This document shows positions 11,757 to 20,274 of a stretch of 64,000 nt of DNA, piece by piece. The stretch comes from Actinoplanes octamycinicus (GTDB lineage: Bacteria; Actinomycetota; Actinomycetes; Mycobacteriales; Micromonosporaceae). Under the pieces are notes generated by a model. It was not told the origin of the DNA and ran no database searches. It saw only the letters and a list, made by a program, of their open reading frames with translations. The first letter of the stretch is position 1. Every line of letters starts with the position of its first letter. The DNA lies in the NCBI RefSeq assembly GCF_014205225.1, contig NZ_JACHNB010000001.1, forward strand, positions 8,847,501 through 8,911,500, read 5' to 3'. The position numbers were made by a program, and so were the translations under genes.

Positions 11757-12407
11757 TTACCGGCGCCCGGTCTCGTATGCCCACATCGCGATCTCCACCC
11801 GGTTCCGCGCCCCCAGCTTGGTCATCAGGCTGGCCACGTGGGTCTTCACCGTGCTCAGGCTGATGTGGAGCGCGGCGGCGATCTCACCGTTCGTCCGGCC
11901 GGCGGCGACCGCGGCCAGCACCTCCTCCTCGCGCTCGGTGAGCGGGTCCGCCGGCTGCCGCAGCTCGCCGCCGGCGCCGCCCCGGGCGAAGGCGTGCAGC
12001 AGCCGCGCGGTGACCGCGGGCGCGATCAGCGCGTCCCCGGCGGCGGCCGCCCGGACCGCCTGGGCCAGCATCTCCGCCCCGGCCTCCTTGAGCAGGAAGC
12101 CGCGGGCGCCGGCCCGCAACGCCCCGTAGACGTGCTCGTCCAGGTCGAACGTGGTGATCACGACGACCGGCAGTGGATCGGCGACGCCGGGACCGGCCAG
12201 CTCCCGGGTGGCCGCGATGCCGTCCACCCCCGGCATCCGGATGTCGAGCAGGCAGACGTCCGGGCGCAGCCGCCGGGCCAGCTCCACCGCCTGGTGACCG
12301 TTGGCCGCCTCGGCGATCACCTGGATGCCCGGCTGGGCGTTCAGGATCATGGTCAGTCCGGTCCGGACGATCTCCTGGTCGTCGGCGACCAGCACCCGCA
12401 CGGTCAC
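11757..12407 (-). CDS. NarL/FixJ-type response regulator
   Basis: DNA-binding response regulator of 216 residues. The receiver domain has the acidic pair DDQE, the phosphoacceptor Asp in CLLDIRMPG, the Thr of VITTFD and the Lys of LLKEAG. The C-terminal LuxR-type helix-turn-helix is LTEREEEVLAAVAAGRTN through LSTVKTHVASLMTKLGA. The GTG start overlaps the histidine-kinase stop as GTGA, so the pair is translationally coupled. Target genes are unknown; the adjacent DUF2306-like gene is a candidate. Confidence 0.93.
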   Translation of the reverse strand: MTVRVLVADDQEIVRTGLTMILNAQPGIQVIAEAANGHQAVELARRLRPDVCLLDIRMPGVDGIAATRELAGPGVADPLPVVVITTFDLDEHVYGALRAGARGFLLKEAGAEMLAQAVRAAAAGDALIAPAVTARLLHAFARGGAGGELRQPADPLTEREEEVLAAVAAGRTNGEIAAALHISLSTVKTHVASLMTKLGARNRVEIAMWAYETGRR

Positions 12408-13507
12408 GCCGGCAGCACCGCCTCGACGTGCCAGCCGCGCTCCGGCCCGGGACCCGCCGTGCAGGTGCCGCCGAGCAGCTCGGCGCGCTCCCGCATGCCG
12501 CTCACGCCGTACCCCAGAAAGGTCTGGAGCGGACCGTGCGCCGCGCCGTCATCCTCGACCCGCAACCGCACCTGCGCCCCGTCCGCCGCGACCCGGACCG
12601 TGATCCGGGTCGCGCCCCGCGCGTGCCGCCGGGCGTTGGTGATCGCCTCCTGGGCGATCCGGTAGAGCGCCGCGCCGACCGCCGGCGCGACCGCCCCGAG
12701 CCCAGCGCCGACCTCGATCTCCACCCGCGGCCCGGCGCCCTCGGCCAGAGCGGACAGATCGGCCAGCCGCGGTACGTCCGGCTCGTCCGCCCGCAGCGCG
12801 TGGACCACGGTCCGCAGCTCGGCCAGCGCCTCCTTGGCCTCGCTCTCGATCAGCCGCAGCGCGTCGGTGGCCGCCTCCGGCCGGGTGCCGGCGGTGGCCA
12901 GCCCGGCCTGGGCGCGGATCGCCATCGCGGAGACGTGGTGCGCCACCGTGTCGTGCAGGTCCCGGGCCAGCCGCTCCCGCTCGCGCAGCCGCACCTGGTC
13001 CAGCTCCCGGGCCCGCGCCCCGGCTCGGTACCGCGCGGCGGCGCCCAGCGCGAGCACCGCCACGGCCAGCGCCGTCCCGCCCAGCGTGTCACCGGCGTCG
13101 ACCTGCCCGAACCCGAACGACACCAGCTGCTTGACGACGATCACCGCGAGTCCCAGCGCGGCCTCCCGCCCGGACCCCCAGCGGAACAGCGCGTAGAGCA
13201 CCAGCAGCAGGTAGACCAGCGCGTACTGCTCCGGTGGGTCGCCGCCGGTGAGGATCGGCGCGACCAGTGTGACGCCGAACACGACGGTCACCGCGAGCAG
13301 CGGCCGGCTGCGCCGGATCAGCAGCACCGGGGTGAGCCCGACCGCGAGCAGCACCGCGACCAGCCGGTGCGGCATATCAGGGCGAAAGACGCTTTCCAGT
13401 ACGGCCGCGGCCGCACAGACGACGACCAGCACGCCGTCCCGCCGGCCCAGCGGAGGGCAGCCGGGCGGACGCGGTTCGGCCAGCAGCGAGCGAAGAAGGC
13501 CGGGCAC
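12404..13507 (-). CDS. NarL-family sensor histidine kinase
   Basis: Membrane sensor kinase of 367 residues. The N-terminal half holds about five to six hydrophobic helices with short loops, so it probably senses within the membrane. The HisKA_3 phosphoacceptor motif is ERLARDLHDTVAHHVSAMA, and the HATPase domain shows YRIAQEAITNARRHA, RVEDDG and GYGVSGMRERAELLGG. The GTG start lies 6 bases from a TACGAT hexamer, so the operon is probably leaderless. It is divergent from the large protein at 13566. Confidence 0.92.
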   Translation of the reverse strand: MPGLLRSLLAEPRPPGCPPLGRRDGVLVVVCAAAAVLESVFRPDMPHRLVAVLLAVGLTPVLLIRRSRPLLAVTVVFGVTLVAPILTGGDPPEQYALVYLLLVLYALFRWGSGREAALGLAVIVVKQLVSFGFGQVDAGDTLGGTALAVAVLALGAAARYRAGARARELDQVRLRERERLARDLHDTVAHHVSAMAIRAQAGLATAGTRPEAATDALRLIESEAKEALAELRTVVHALRADEPDVPRLADLSALAEGAGPRVEIEVGAGLGAVAPAVGAALYRIAQEAITNARRHARGATRITVRVAADGAQVRLRVEDDGAAHGPLQTFLGYGVSGMRERAELLGGTCTAGPGPERGWHVEAVLPA

Positions 13508-13513
13508 GCCCCG

Positions 13514-13558
13514 ATCGTACGGTCGGCGCCGCTTTCTGTCGGACCCTCGGTCTACGTT
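13514..13558. promoter_or_regulatory. Divergent promoters with two leaderless starts
   Basis: On the minus strand TACGAT (13519-13514) ends 6 bases before the histidine-kinase GTG, with a weak CCGACA -35 17 bases away. On the plus strand TACGTT (13553-13558) ends 7 bases before the ATG at 13566. The two promoters overlap back to back in 58 bases, so they may compete. Confidence 0.55.
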
Positions 13559-13565
13559 GGCCCCC

Positions 13566-16500
13566 ATGGCAAAGCTGACGTGGGCGGTCGTCGACCGGCT
13601 GGCGCACGCGCGGGACACCGGCACGCTGGCCGGTGTGGTGCTGCGCGCGTCCGAGGCGGAGCGGCTGGCGTTCGGCCCCGAGCTGGAGTCGCGGGTCCGG
13701 GCGATGCGCGAGGACGACTGGTGGCGGGACAAGCATCCGGCCGGCGGGCTGGCCCTGGTCGCGATCGGCTGCCTGCCCACCGCGGCCCGGGTCGCCGCCC
13801 TGCTCGGGCGCGGCGAGATGCGCCAGTGGGAGGACATCCCGGCAGCCCGGTTCCTGGCAATCGCCCGGGCCCGCGGCCTGACCTGGCTCGGCGACCTCGG
13901 GGTCCGGCTGGCCGGGCGGCTCCCGCGGCGCGATCCCTGGGCGGAGCACTGGGCGTTCGTGGACGCGCTGCTGGCCGAGAGCGGCGCGGTCCCACCGGTC
14001 ACCGAGGGTTTCGTGCGCGGCTGGCTGCGGACCGTGCACGACGGCCGGTGGGCCGGGCGGCCGACGCCGCTCGCCGACTGCTTCCGGCGGAGCCGTTGGC
14101 TCGACCTGCTGCTGCCCGCGGTCTTCGCCCTCGACGCGGTGGCCGACGAGCTGTCCCCGCCGTGGTTCGACGGCACCCGGTGGATCAGCACCCCGGCGTT
14201 CCCCGGAGCCGTCGCGCTGCTGATCGCCGAGGGCCGGCTGGACCGGCAGCCGATCCTGGCCGCCACGGTCGACCGGCTGGTCCGTGGGGGCCGGGCGGCT
14301 CAGCTGCGCCCGTTCGCGATGCTGCACGACGAGCTGGCGCCGACGGCCGGCGAGATGGCCGGCCGGGCGGCGGACTACGCACGGCTGGCCGCCGAGGCGC
14401 CGGCCGCGGTGGCCGCGCTGGGCCAGCGGGCGCTGCGGATCCTCGCCGACGCCCGGCGGCTGGAGCCGGACATCCCGCTCGAGTGGAGTCCGGCGGTGCT
14501 GGCCCGGCCGGAGAGAGCGCTGGTCCGCGCCGAGCTGGCGGCCCTGACCCGGGTGGCGGAGCGCCTGCCGCCGGGGTCCGGCACACGCGGTGAGGTGCTG
14601 CTGGTGATGGCCGAGGCGTTCCGCCATCACCGGCTCGACCTGCAGGAGCTGGCGGTGACCTCGATCGGCCGGCTCTGCCCGGAGGTGGCCCCGGCGGACC
14701 GGGCGCGGCTCGCCACCGCCGCCGAGGTCCTCGTCGGCGAGCCGGGCAGGCGGGCGAAAGCGCTCTTCGCCGCCGGCGGCGAGCCGGGCACGCGGGCGCG
14801 GGCGCTCTCCGCCGCCGCGGTGCCCGCTGGCGAGCCGGACACTCAACCGCGGTTGCTCGCGGCCACCGAGGTCCCCGCCTGCGAGCCGGACACTCAACCG
14901 CTGTTGCTCTCGGCCACCGGGGACCCCGCCGGCGAGCCGGACACTCAACCACGGTTGCTCTCGGCCACCCAGGACCCCGCCGGCGAGCCGGACACTCAAC
15001 CACGGTTGCTCTCGGCCACCCAGGACCCCGCCGGCGAGCCGCCTACCGGGGCGGGGGCGCTCTTCACCGCCCCGAGTTCCGCTGATCAGGTGCTTGACGA
15101 GCCGGGCGCCAGACGAGCGAGCGTCGCGGGGCCGGGCGCGTCTGCGGATGGCGCGGCGCCAGGCGCGTTTGCGGGTGGCGCGGGGCCGGGCGCGTTTGCG
15201 GGTGGCGCGGTCCAGCGGGCAGCGCCGATGCCGCCGCTGATCGGCAGCGCCGCCGAGCTGGCCGAGGAGGCCGCGGCGCTGTTCCACGCCGAGACGTCGA
15301 TCGGCTGGGAGCGGGTGCTCGCCGGGCTCGTCGCACTGCACGCCTCGGGAGCCGCTCTCGGCGAGGCGCTGCCGCCGGTCCTGCGCCGGCACGCCGGTGA
15401 GCTGGCCGGTCGCCGGTGGGGGCGCCCGGCTCTGCTCGGCGCGGCGATCCGGGCGGCCGTCGGCGACGCTGCGGACCCGGCCGTGCAGCGGGCCATCCAC
15501 GACGGCATGGATCCGGCTCGGGTCGCCTTTCCCGGTGAGGTGCTGACCCTGCGGGTCGCCGAGGTCGCGGCCCGGCTGGCGGCCGGTCCGATGCCGCTGC
15601 TGCTGGCCACCCCGACCCGGGTCGACGGCAGCATCGACCCGGGCACCCTGATCGACCGGATGATCCGGGCCGAGGCCGAGGGCTGGCAGCCCTGGCCGCT
15701 CGACTTCGAGCAGGCCCTGCTCCGCGTCGACGCCCGCGACCGGACCGTGGTGGTTCCGGAGTTCCGCACACCGCGCGGGCGGCAACTCGGGGCCTGGCTG
15801 CGGGCCGGCGGTCTGCCCGACCCGGTGAGCACCCGCTTCGAGCAGTGCAGCCGCGACCGCGACGGCCGGCCGGTCAGCCGGCACGTGGTCGCCACCCTCG
15901 ACCCGGCTCGCGCCGACGACGCCGGCCTGGTCGTGGAGGGCGCGCTGGTCACCCTCACCCGGCGGTCCCTTCCCCGTTTCGAAATTCAGCACGATTACCG
16001 CCCGGACCTGCTCACCGCCGTGCTCCCGCAGCACCGCGAGGTGGTCGCCGCCTGGGCGCTGCCCGGCCTCACCGGCTCGATCCTGCCGCTGCTCGCCGAG
16101 TGCTCCGGACCGCTCGGCCCGGCCATGACCCTCGCCGTCGCCTACGGTCTGGCCGCCGGCGACCACGCGACCCGGGTCGCGGCGGTCGACGCGTTCCTGA
16201 TGCTGGCCGACGCGACACCAGCCAGCCCGGCGACACCGACGGCGACACCAGCCAGCCCGGCGACACCGACGGCGACACCAGCCAGCCCGGCGACACCGAC
16301 GGCGACACCAGCCGGCCCGGCGACACCGACGGCGCCGCCAGCTAGCTTGGCGACCGCCGACACCACGCCGGACAACGGCGGGCTGGCAGAAGAGCCGGCA
16401 AGCGGACCGGCAGAGGAGCCGGCAAGCGGACCGGCAGAAGGGCCGACAAGCGGACCGGCAGAGGAGCCGGCAAGAGAACCGGCAGGCAAGCCGGCAAGCG

Positions 16501-16958
16501 GACCGGCAGAAGGGCCGACAAGCGGACCGGCAGAGGAGCCGGCAAGAGAACCGGCAGGCAAGCCGGCAAGCGGACCGACGGGCCGACCGCCGCAGCCGGG
16601 CTCCTTCGCCCATGCGGTGGGCCTTGAGCTGGGTGATCTGGGCGCCGACGGCACGATCAAAATCGGGCGGGTCGCGGACGCGCTGGCCGACGTCCATCGG
16701 GCCGGCGCCTCGCGCGCCGCCTGGACGGTGCTGGCCGCTGCCCTGCCGCCGCTGCTGTCCGCCACCCCGTCGCCGCGCCACCTCCCGGATCTGCTGGAGC
16801 TGGCCACGCACGTCGCCGATGCGCTGGCCGTCCGCGCTGAGGTGCCGCAGCTGGCCGGCGTCGCCGCGCGGAGGAGCGGGCCCCGCCTGGTCCGGGAGGC
16901 TCGCCGCCTCCTGGAGGTGGTGGGCGGGGACGGGAAGACAGCATCGGCCGGGCGTTAG
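13566..16958 (+). CDS. Large DUF6493-like protein with low-complexity repeat inserts
   Basis: A cytoplasmic protein of 1130 residues that resembles large actinobacterial proteins of unknown function (DUF6493-like). It is largely alpha-helical, with HEAT-like helical pairs through most of its length and no signal peptide or transmembrane helix. Conserved-looking blocks include TEGFVRGWLRTVHDG near the N-terminus, LLLATPTRVDGSIDP and FEQALLRVD in the middle, and GTIKIGRVADALADV near the end. Four tandem repeat tracts interrupt the folded parts and encode Pro/Ala/Glu-rich linkers. The ATG follows a TACGTT hexamer by 7 bases. The stop codon lies inside the first copy of a 34-bp tandem repeat. Function is unknown. 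Confidence 0.8.
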   Translation: MAKLTWAVVDRLAHARDTGTLAGVVLRASEAERLAFGPELESRVRAMREDDWWRDKHPAGGLALVAIGCLPTAARVAALLGRGEMRQWEDIPAARFLAIARARGLTWLGDLGVRLAGRLPRRDPWAEHWAFVDALLAESGAVPPVTEGFVRGWLRTVHDGRWAGRPTPLADCFRRSRWLDLLLPAVFALDAVADELSPPWFDGTRWISTPAFPGAVALLIAEGRLDRQPILAATVDRLVRGGRAAQLRPFAMLHDELAPTAGEMAGRAADYARLAAEAPAAVAALGQRALRILADARRLEPDIPLEWSPAVLARPERALVRAELAALTRVAERLPPGSGTRGEVLLVMAEAFRHHRLDLQELAVTSIGRLCPEVAPADRARLATAAEVLVGEPGRRAKALFAAGGEPGTRARALSAAAVPAGEPDTQPRLLAATEVPACEPDTQPLLLSATGDPAGEPDTQPRLLSATQDPAGEPDTQPRLLSATQDPAGEPPTGAGALFTAPSSADQVLDEPGARRASVAGPGASADGAAPGAFAGGAGPGAFAGGAVQRAAPMPPLIGSAAELAEEAAALFHAETSIGWERVLAGLVALHASGAALGEALPPVLRRHAGELAGRRWGRPALLGAAIRAAVGDAADPAVQRAIHDGMDPARVAFPGEVLTLRVAEVAARLAAGPMPLLLATPTRVDGSIDPGTLIDRMIRAEAEGWQPWPLDFEQALLRVDARDRTVVVPEFRTPRGRQLGAWLRAGGLPDPVSTRFEQCSRDRDGRPVSRHVVATLDPARADDAGLVVEGALVTLTRRSLPRFEIQHDYRPDLLTAVLPQHREVVAAWALPGLTGSILPLLAECSGPLGPAMTLAVAYGLAAGDHATRVAAVDAFLMLADATPASPATPTATPASPATPTATPASPATPTATPAGPATPTAPPASLATADTTPDNGGLAEEPASGPAEEPASGPAEGPTSGPAEEPAREPAGKPASGPAEGPTSGPAEEPAREPAGKPASGPTGRPPQPGSFAHAVGLELGDLGADGTIKIGRVADALADVHRAGASRAAWTVLAAALPPLLSATPSPRHLPDLLELATHVADALAVRAEVPQLAGVAARRSGPRLVREARRLLEVVGGDGKTASAGR
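14830..15042 (+). repeat. 51-bp in-frame tandem repeat
   Basis: Units begin at 14830, 14881, 14932 and 14983, with a partial unit at 15034. Each encodes 17 residues containing GEPDTQPRLLSAT. The last two full copies are almost identical, which suggests recent expansion. It lies inside the large repeat-rich gene. Confidence 0.85.
15135..15215 (+). repeat. 27-bp in-frame tandem repeat
   Basis: Three copies begin at 15135, 15162 and 15189 and encode the 9-residue unit GAFAGGAGP. It lies inside the large repeat-rich gene, after the 51-bp array. Confidence 0.8.
16212..16341 (+). repeat. 30-bp in-frame tandem repeat
   Basis: Four copies begin at 16212, 16242, 16272 and 16302, followed by a degenerate fifth. 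They encode the 10-residue unit ATPASPATPT, a flexible linker inside the large repeat-rich protein. Confidence 0.85.
16388..16585 (+). repeat. 24-bp repeats with a 72-bp higher-order unit
   Basis: An 8-residue unit of the type EEPASGPA repeats about eight times. A 24-residue (72-bp) block starting EGPTSGPAEEPAREP is duplicated in full. It encodes a Glu/Pro/Ala linker before the C-terminal domain of the large repeat-rich protein. Confidence 0.85.
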
Positions 16959-17025
16959 CGGGGACGGGAAGACAGCATCGGCCGGGCGTTAGCGGGGACG
17001 GGAAGACAGCATTGGCCGGGCGTTA
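16924..17025 (+). repeat. 34-bp tandem repeat spanning the stop codon
   Basis: Three copies start at 16924, 16958 and 16992 with only one visible difference (CATC versus CATT in copy 3). The first copy encodes the last residues of the large protein and its TAG stop (16956-16958); the other two lie in the non-coding tail. Because 34 is not a multiple of 3, gain or loss of copies leaves the first stop in place. Confidence 0.9.
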
Positions 17026-17131
17026 GCGGACACGCCACGAGATCGTCGCCTGGGGGACGAATCCGTCACCTGGACTGCCTGTCGGTGCGTCCGGCCAGCG
17101 CGGCCGGACTCCGGATCCCGTGGAGGACAAC

Positions 17132-18298
17132 GTGGCAGATCGCCGTCAGGTGCTGCGCTTCGGCGCGGTGGCCGCCGCCGCCCCGGCGCTGGGCGGGGCC
17201 GTCGCAACCCCGGCGTTCGCCGGCCGGGCCCAGGCCCAGGACGCCGCGAGCCAGGCCCACACCCAGACCCAGGCTCAGGACGCAGCGCGCCACCCCGGCG
17301 CCGGCAAGCCGAAGACCACGCTCGTCGTCGGGCACCGGGGCGCCTCCGGTTACCGGCCGGAGCACACCCTGGCCTCCTACGAGCTGGCCGCCCGGATGGG
17401 CGCCGACTACATGGAGCCGGACCTGGTCAGCACCAAGGACGGCGTGCTGGTCTGCCGCCACGAGCCGGAGATCGGCGGCACCACCGACGTCGCCTCGCGC
17501 CCGGAGTTCGCCGGCCGCAAGCGGACCGTCGTGCTGGACGGGGTCAGCGTCACCGGCTGGTGGACCCAGGACTTCACGCTGGCCGAGCTGAAGACGCTGC
17601 GCGCCGTGGAGCGGATCCCGGGCACCCGTCAGCACAACACGCTGTTCGACGGCCGGTTCGAGGTGCCGACCTTCCAGGAGCTGCTCGACCTGCGCAAGCG
17701 CCTGAATCGGGAGCTGGGCCGGGACATCGGCGTCTTCCCGGAGACCAAGCACCCGACCTTCTTCCGGAGCATCGGCCTGGAGCTGGAGACTCCGCTGGTC
17801 CGGATCCTGCGCCGCAACGGCCTGGACCGCCGCGGTGCGAAGGTGTTCATCCAGTCGTTCGAGGCGGCGAACCTGCGCACGCTGGCCGACCGGCACCGGG
17901 TGGAGGTGCCGCTGGTCTTCCTGAGCAGCGCGTCCGGGACCCCGTTCGGTGACCCGCGCAGCTACGCCGACTACCTGTCGCCGACCGGCCTCAAGGAGCT
18001 GTCCGAGTTCGTCGACGGGCTCGGCCCGGACAAGAGCCAGATCATCCCGCGCAACGCCGACGGCACCCTGGGCACGCCGACCGCGCTGGTGACCGACGCG
18101 CACCGGGCCGGCCTCAAGGTGATCCCGTACACGTTCCGCGCGGAGAACAGCTTCCTGCCCACCGAGCTCAAGGTGGGCACCGACCCGGCCGGGTACGGCA
18201 AGGCGATCGACGAGCAGATCACCTTCTTGCGTACCGGGATCGACGGTCTCTTCACCGACCAGGCGGACATCGGCGTGCTGGCCCGCAGCCTGGCCTGA
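17132..18298 (+). CDS. Tat-exported glycerophosphodiester phosphodiesterase
   Basis: Exported enzyme of 388 residues that hydrolyses glycerophosphodiesters to an alcohol and glycerol-3-phosphate. The start is a GTG with GTGGAGG about 6 bases upstream. A twin-arginine signal (DRRQVLRFGAVAAA) is followed by an Ala-rich h-region and a Gln/Ala linker. The GDPD barrel shows HRGASGYRPEHT, the metal-binding EPDLVSTKDG and the second catalytic His in VCRHEP. The Glu of VFPETKHP and the final FTDQADIG are also family features. Release of phosphate-containing products fits the convergent PiT phosphate transporter next to it. Confidence 0.93.
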   Translation: MADRRQVLRFGAVAAAAPALGGAVATPAFAGRAQAQDAASQAHTQTQAQDAARHPGAGKPKTTLVVGHRGASGYRPEHTLASYELAARMGADYMEPDLVSTKDGVLVCRHEPEIGGTTDVASRPEFAGRKRTVVLDGVSVTGWWTQDFTLAELKTLRAVERIPGTRQHNTLFDGRFEVPTFQELLDLRKRLNRELGRDIGVFPETKHPTFFRSIGLELETPLVRILRRNGLDRRGAKVFIQSFEAANLRTLADRHRVEVPLVFLSSASGTPFGDPRSYADYLSPTGLKELSEFVDGLGPDKSQIIPRNADGTLGTPTALVTDAHRAGLKVIPYTFRAENSFLPTELKVGTDPAGYGKAIDEQITFLRTGIDGLFTDQADIGVLARSLA

Positions 18299-18340
18299 CC
18301 GGCGACCGGACCGCGCAGCGGATCCGGCGCACCGGACCGG

Positions 18341-18410
18341 CGCAGCGAACCCGGCGCAGCGAACCCGGCGCAGCGAACCCGGCGCAGCGAACCCGGCGCA
18401 GCGAACGGCC
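18341..18410. repeat. 14-bp tandem repeat, five copies
   Basis: Unit CGCAGCGAACCCGG occurs four times without change (18341-18396) and once with a changed 3' end (18397-18410). The array lies just after the glycerophosphodiesterase stop and runs into the terminator hairpin. It is non-coding on both strands. Confidence 0.9.
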
Positions 18411-18431
18411 CGGCGGTGAACCGCCGGGCCG
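18406..18431. terminator. Shared hairpin terminator of convergent genes
   Basis: An 11-bp perfect stem CGGCCCGGCGG/CCGCCGGGCCG with a TGAA loop between the glycerophosphodiesterase gene (+) and the phosphate-transport genes (-). No U-tract follows, so a bidirectional GC-rich terminator is likely. Confidence 0.7.
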
Positions 18432-18455
18432 CTCGGTCACGTCGAACGCGGAGCC

Positions 18456-18767
18456 CTACTTCGGGACGATCGTCGGGTAGATGTGCTCGAAGCTGAGCTT
18501 GTTCCCGAAGCCGGTGGCCACGATGAAGGTCAGCCCGAGCAGCACGCCGGCCACCACCACGGCGAACAGCAGGTATCCGAGGGCGGTGCCGACCGGCCGA
18601 CGGCGGCCCGGGGTGACCCCGGTGGCGTCGACCGAGGCCTCCCCCGCACCCCAGGCGAGGGAGCGGATGCCGAGCGCGAAGAGCACCGGGAGCCCGGCGC
18701 CGAGCAGCAGGCCGGCGACCAGCACCTGCCACGCGCCGGTGAGCGCGAATCCGAGGTTGTTCGTCAT
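18456..18767 (-). CDS. Small membrane protein next to the PiT transporter
   Basis: A 103-residue protein with two transmembrane helices (about residues 10-37 and 62-86) joined by a polar loop with GVTPGRRRP. It starts 11 bases after the PiT stop and has a GAGCGGA ribosome site, so it is the second gene of the operon. Small two-helix proteins commonly accompany PiT genes in actinomycetes. A role in transporter assembly or regulation is inferred from position alone. Confidence 0.8.
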   Translation of the reverse strand: MTNNLGFALTGAWQVLVAGLLLGAGLPVLFALGIRSLAWGAGEASVDATGVTPGRRRPVGTALGYLLFAVVVAGVLLGLTFIVATGFGNKLSFEHIYPTIVPK

Positions 18768-18778
18768 GTCCGCTCCGC

Positions 18779-20014
18779 TCAGTTCGCCGCGACCATGGGC
18801 ACGGCCGGGGTGGCCGCCGGGTCCGCCGCCGGGGCGGCCTCCCAGTCGTCGTTGACGTTCTCGTGGTCGACGTGCTGGCTGCGGGACCGCAGCCACATCG
18901 CGACCGAGGCGGCGACCAGCAGCAGCGCGACCACGATCGCGCCGGCCATGCCGCCGATGGTGTGCCCGATCCACCACATCGCGGCGCCGATCAGGCCGGC
19001 CGCCGGCAGGGTGATCAGCCAGGCCGCGACCATCCGGCCGGCGACCGCCCAGCGGACCGTGGCGCCGGGCCGGCCGATGCCGGAGCCGAGCACCGAGCCG
19101 GTGGCGACGTGCGTGGTGGAGAGCGCGAAGCCGAGCTGGCTGGAGGCCAGGATGACGGCGGCCGCGCCGGACTGCGCGGCGGTGCCCTGCGCCGGGCTGA
19201 TGTCGGTGAGGCCCTTGCCGAGGGTGCGGATGATCCGCCAGCCGCCCAGGTAGGTGCCGAGGGCGATGGCGACCGCGCAGGCCACCTTGACCCAGAGCGG
19301 GATGTTCTTGGTGTCGCTCCAGTCGCCGCTGGCGATCAGGGCGAGCGTGATCACACCCATGGTCTTCTGCGCGTCGTTGGTGCCGTGTGCGAGCGAGACC
19401 AGCGAGGCGGAGCCGATCTGGCCCCACTTGAAGCCCTTGTCGGTGAACCGGGCCGCGATCCCGTTGGTGATCTTGAAGATCACCCAGCTGCCGGCGATCG
19501 CGATCAGCGCGGCGATGACCGGGGAGAGCACCGCGGGCATCAGCACCTTGCCGACCACGCCGTCGAGCTTCGACCCGTCGCCGTTCCAGTTGACGCCGGC
19601 CCAGCCGAGGCCGGCCACGGTGGCGCCGATCAGGCCGCCGAAGAGCGCGTGGGAGGAGCTGGACGGGAGCCCGACCAGCCAGGTCAGCAGATTCCAGACG
19701 ATGCCGCCGACCAGACCGGCCAGGATGATCAGCAGAAGACCGTTGCCGCCGTCGGCGAGCAACTCGGCCTTCGGCGCCCCGCTCTTGTCCTGGATCTTCA
19801 CGACCGCGTTCGTGACCGTCAGCGCGACCTCGACGGAGAGGAACGCGCCGATCAGATTCAGCACACCGGAGAGGGCTACGGCGGTTTTGGGCCGCAGGGC
19901 CTTGGTCGCGATGGAGGTGGCCATCGCGTTCGCCGTGTCGTGGAACCCGTTGGTGAAGTCGAAGGCGAGTGCCGTCACGACCACCAGCGCGAGGATCACG
20001 GATGTTTCAGTCAC
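18779..20014 (-). CDS. pit: PiT-family inorganic phosphate transporter
   Basis: Integral membrane phosphate symporter of about 411 residues (PiT/PHO4 family). Both inverted signature repeats are visible: FDFTNGFHDTANAMATSIAT near the start and SLAHGTNDAQKTMGVI in the second half. GLPSSSSHALFGG and STTHVATGSVLG are the matching hairpin motifs. There are about ten transmembrane helices, and the C-terminal tail is polar (SQHVDHENVNDD). The chosen GTG (20014) begins just before the first helix. An in-frame GTG at 20062 would add 16 residues. Its downstream partner is the small membrane protein at 18456. Confidence 0.95.
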   Translation of the reverse strand: MTETSVILALVVVTALAFDFTNGFHDTANAMATSIATKALRPKTAVALSGVLNLIGAFLSVEVALTVTNAVVKIQDKSGAPKAELLADGGNGLLLIILAGLVGGIVWNLLTWLVGLPSSSSHALFGGLIGATVAGLGWAGVNWNGDGSKLDGVVGKVLMPAVLSPVIAALIAIAGSWVIFKITNGIAARFTDKGFKWGQIGSASLVSLAHGTNDAQKTMGVITLALIASGDWSDTKNIPLWVKVACAVAIALGTYLGGWRIIRTLGKGLTDISPAQGTAAQSGAAAVILASSQLGFALSTTHVATGSVLGSGIGRPGATVRWAVAGRMVAAWLITLPAAGLIGAAMWWIGHTIGGMAGAIVVALLLVAASVAMWLRSRSQHVDHENVNDDWEAAPAADPAATPAVPMVAAN

Positions 20015-20274
20015 GCCGTGATCGTGAATGGTCAACAGGGGTTGCTGCCAGGGGGCGAACACAACATGTACAAGATTCCGCTCTCGTTAACCTGTTGTTT
20101 CCCTAAATCTCACTCTTGGTGTTGATCATATTACTCTGGGTGTCTGTCAACAAAGGAATGGTGAACATTTGCCTACTAATGGACCCGCCTCGATCTACAC
20201 ATAACGGACTCTGTTGCGCGCGGGTAAACCGCCGCCACCCGCCCGGAACAGGGCGTTATGCCGGTTTCGGGCGG

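Noticed and set aside
13377..16811. Very long open frame on the minus strand opposite the repeat-rich gene
   Set aside because: It has no recognisable domain, is rich in Arg and Gly, and is explained as a shadow of GC-rich codons on the plus strand.
20125..20166. PHO box and promoter for the phosphate transporter
   Set aside because: GTTCACC and GTTGACA occur on the minus strand, but they are 15 bases apart instead of 11, and the TTGACA-TATGAT spacer is only 14 bases. Too weak to call.
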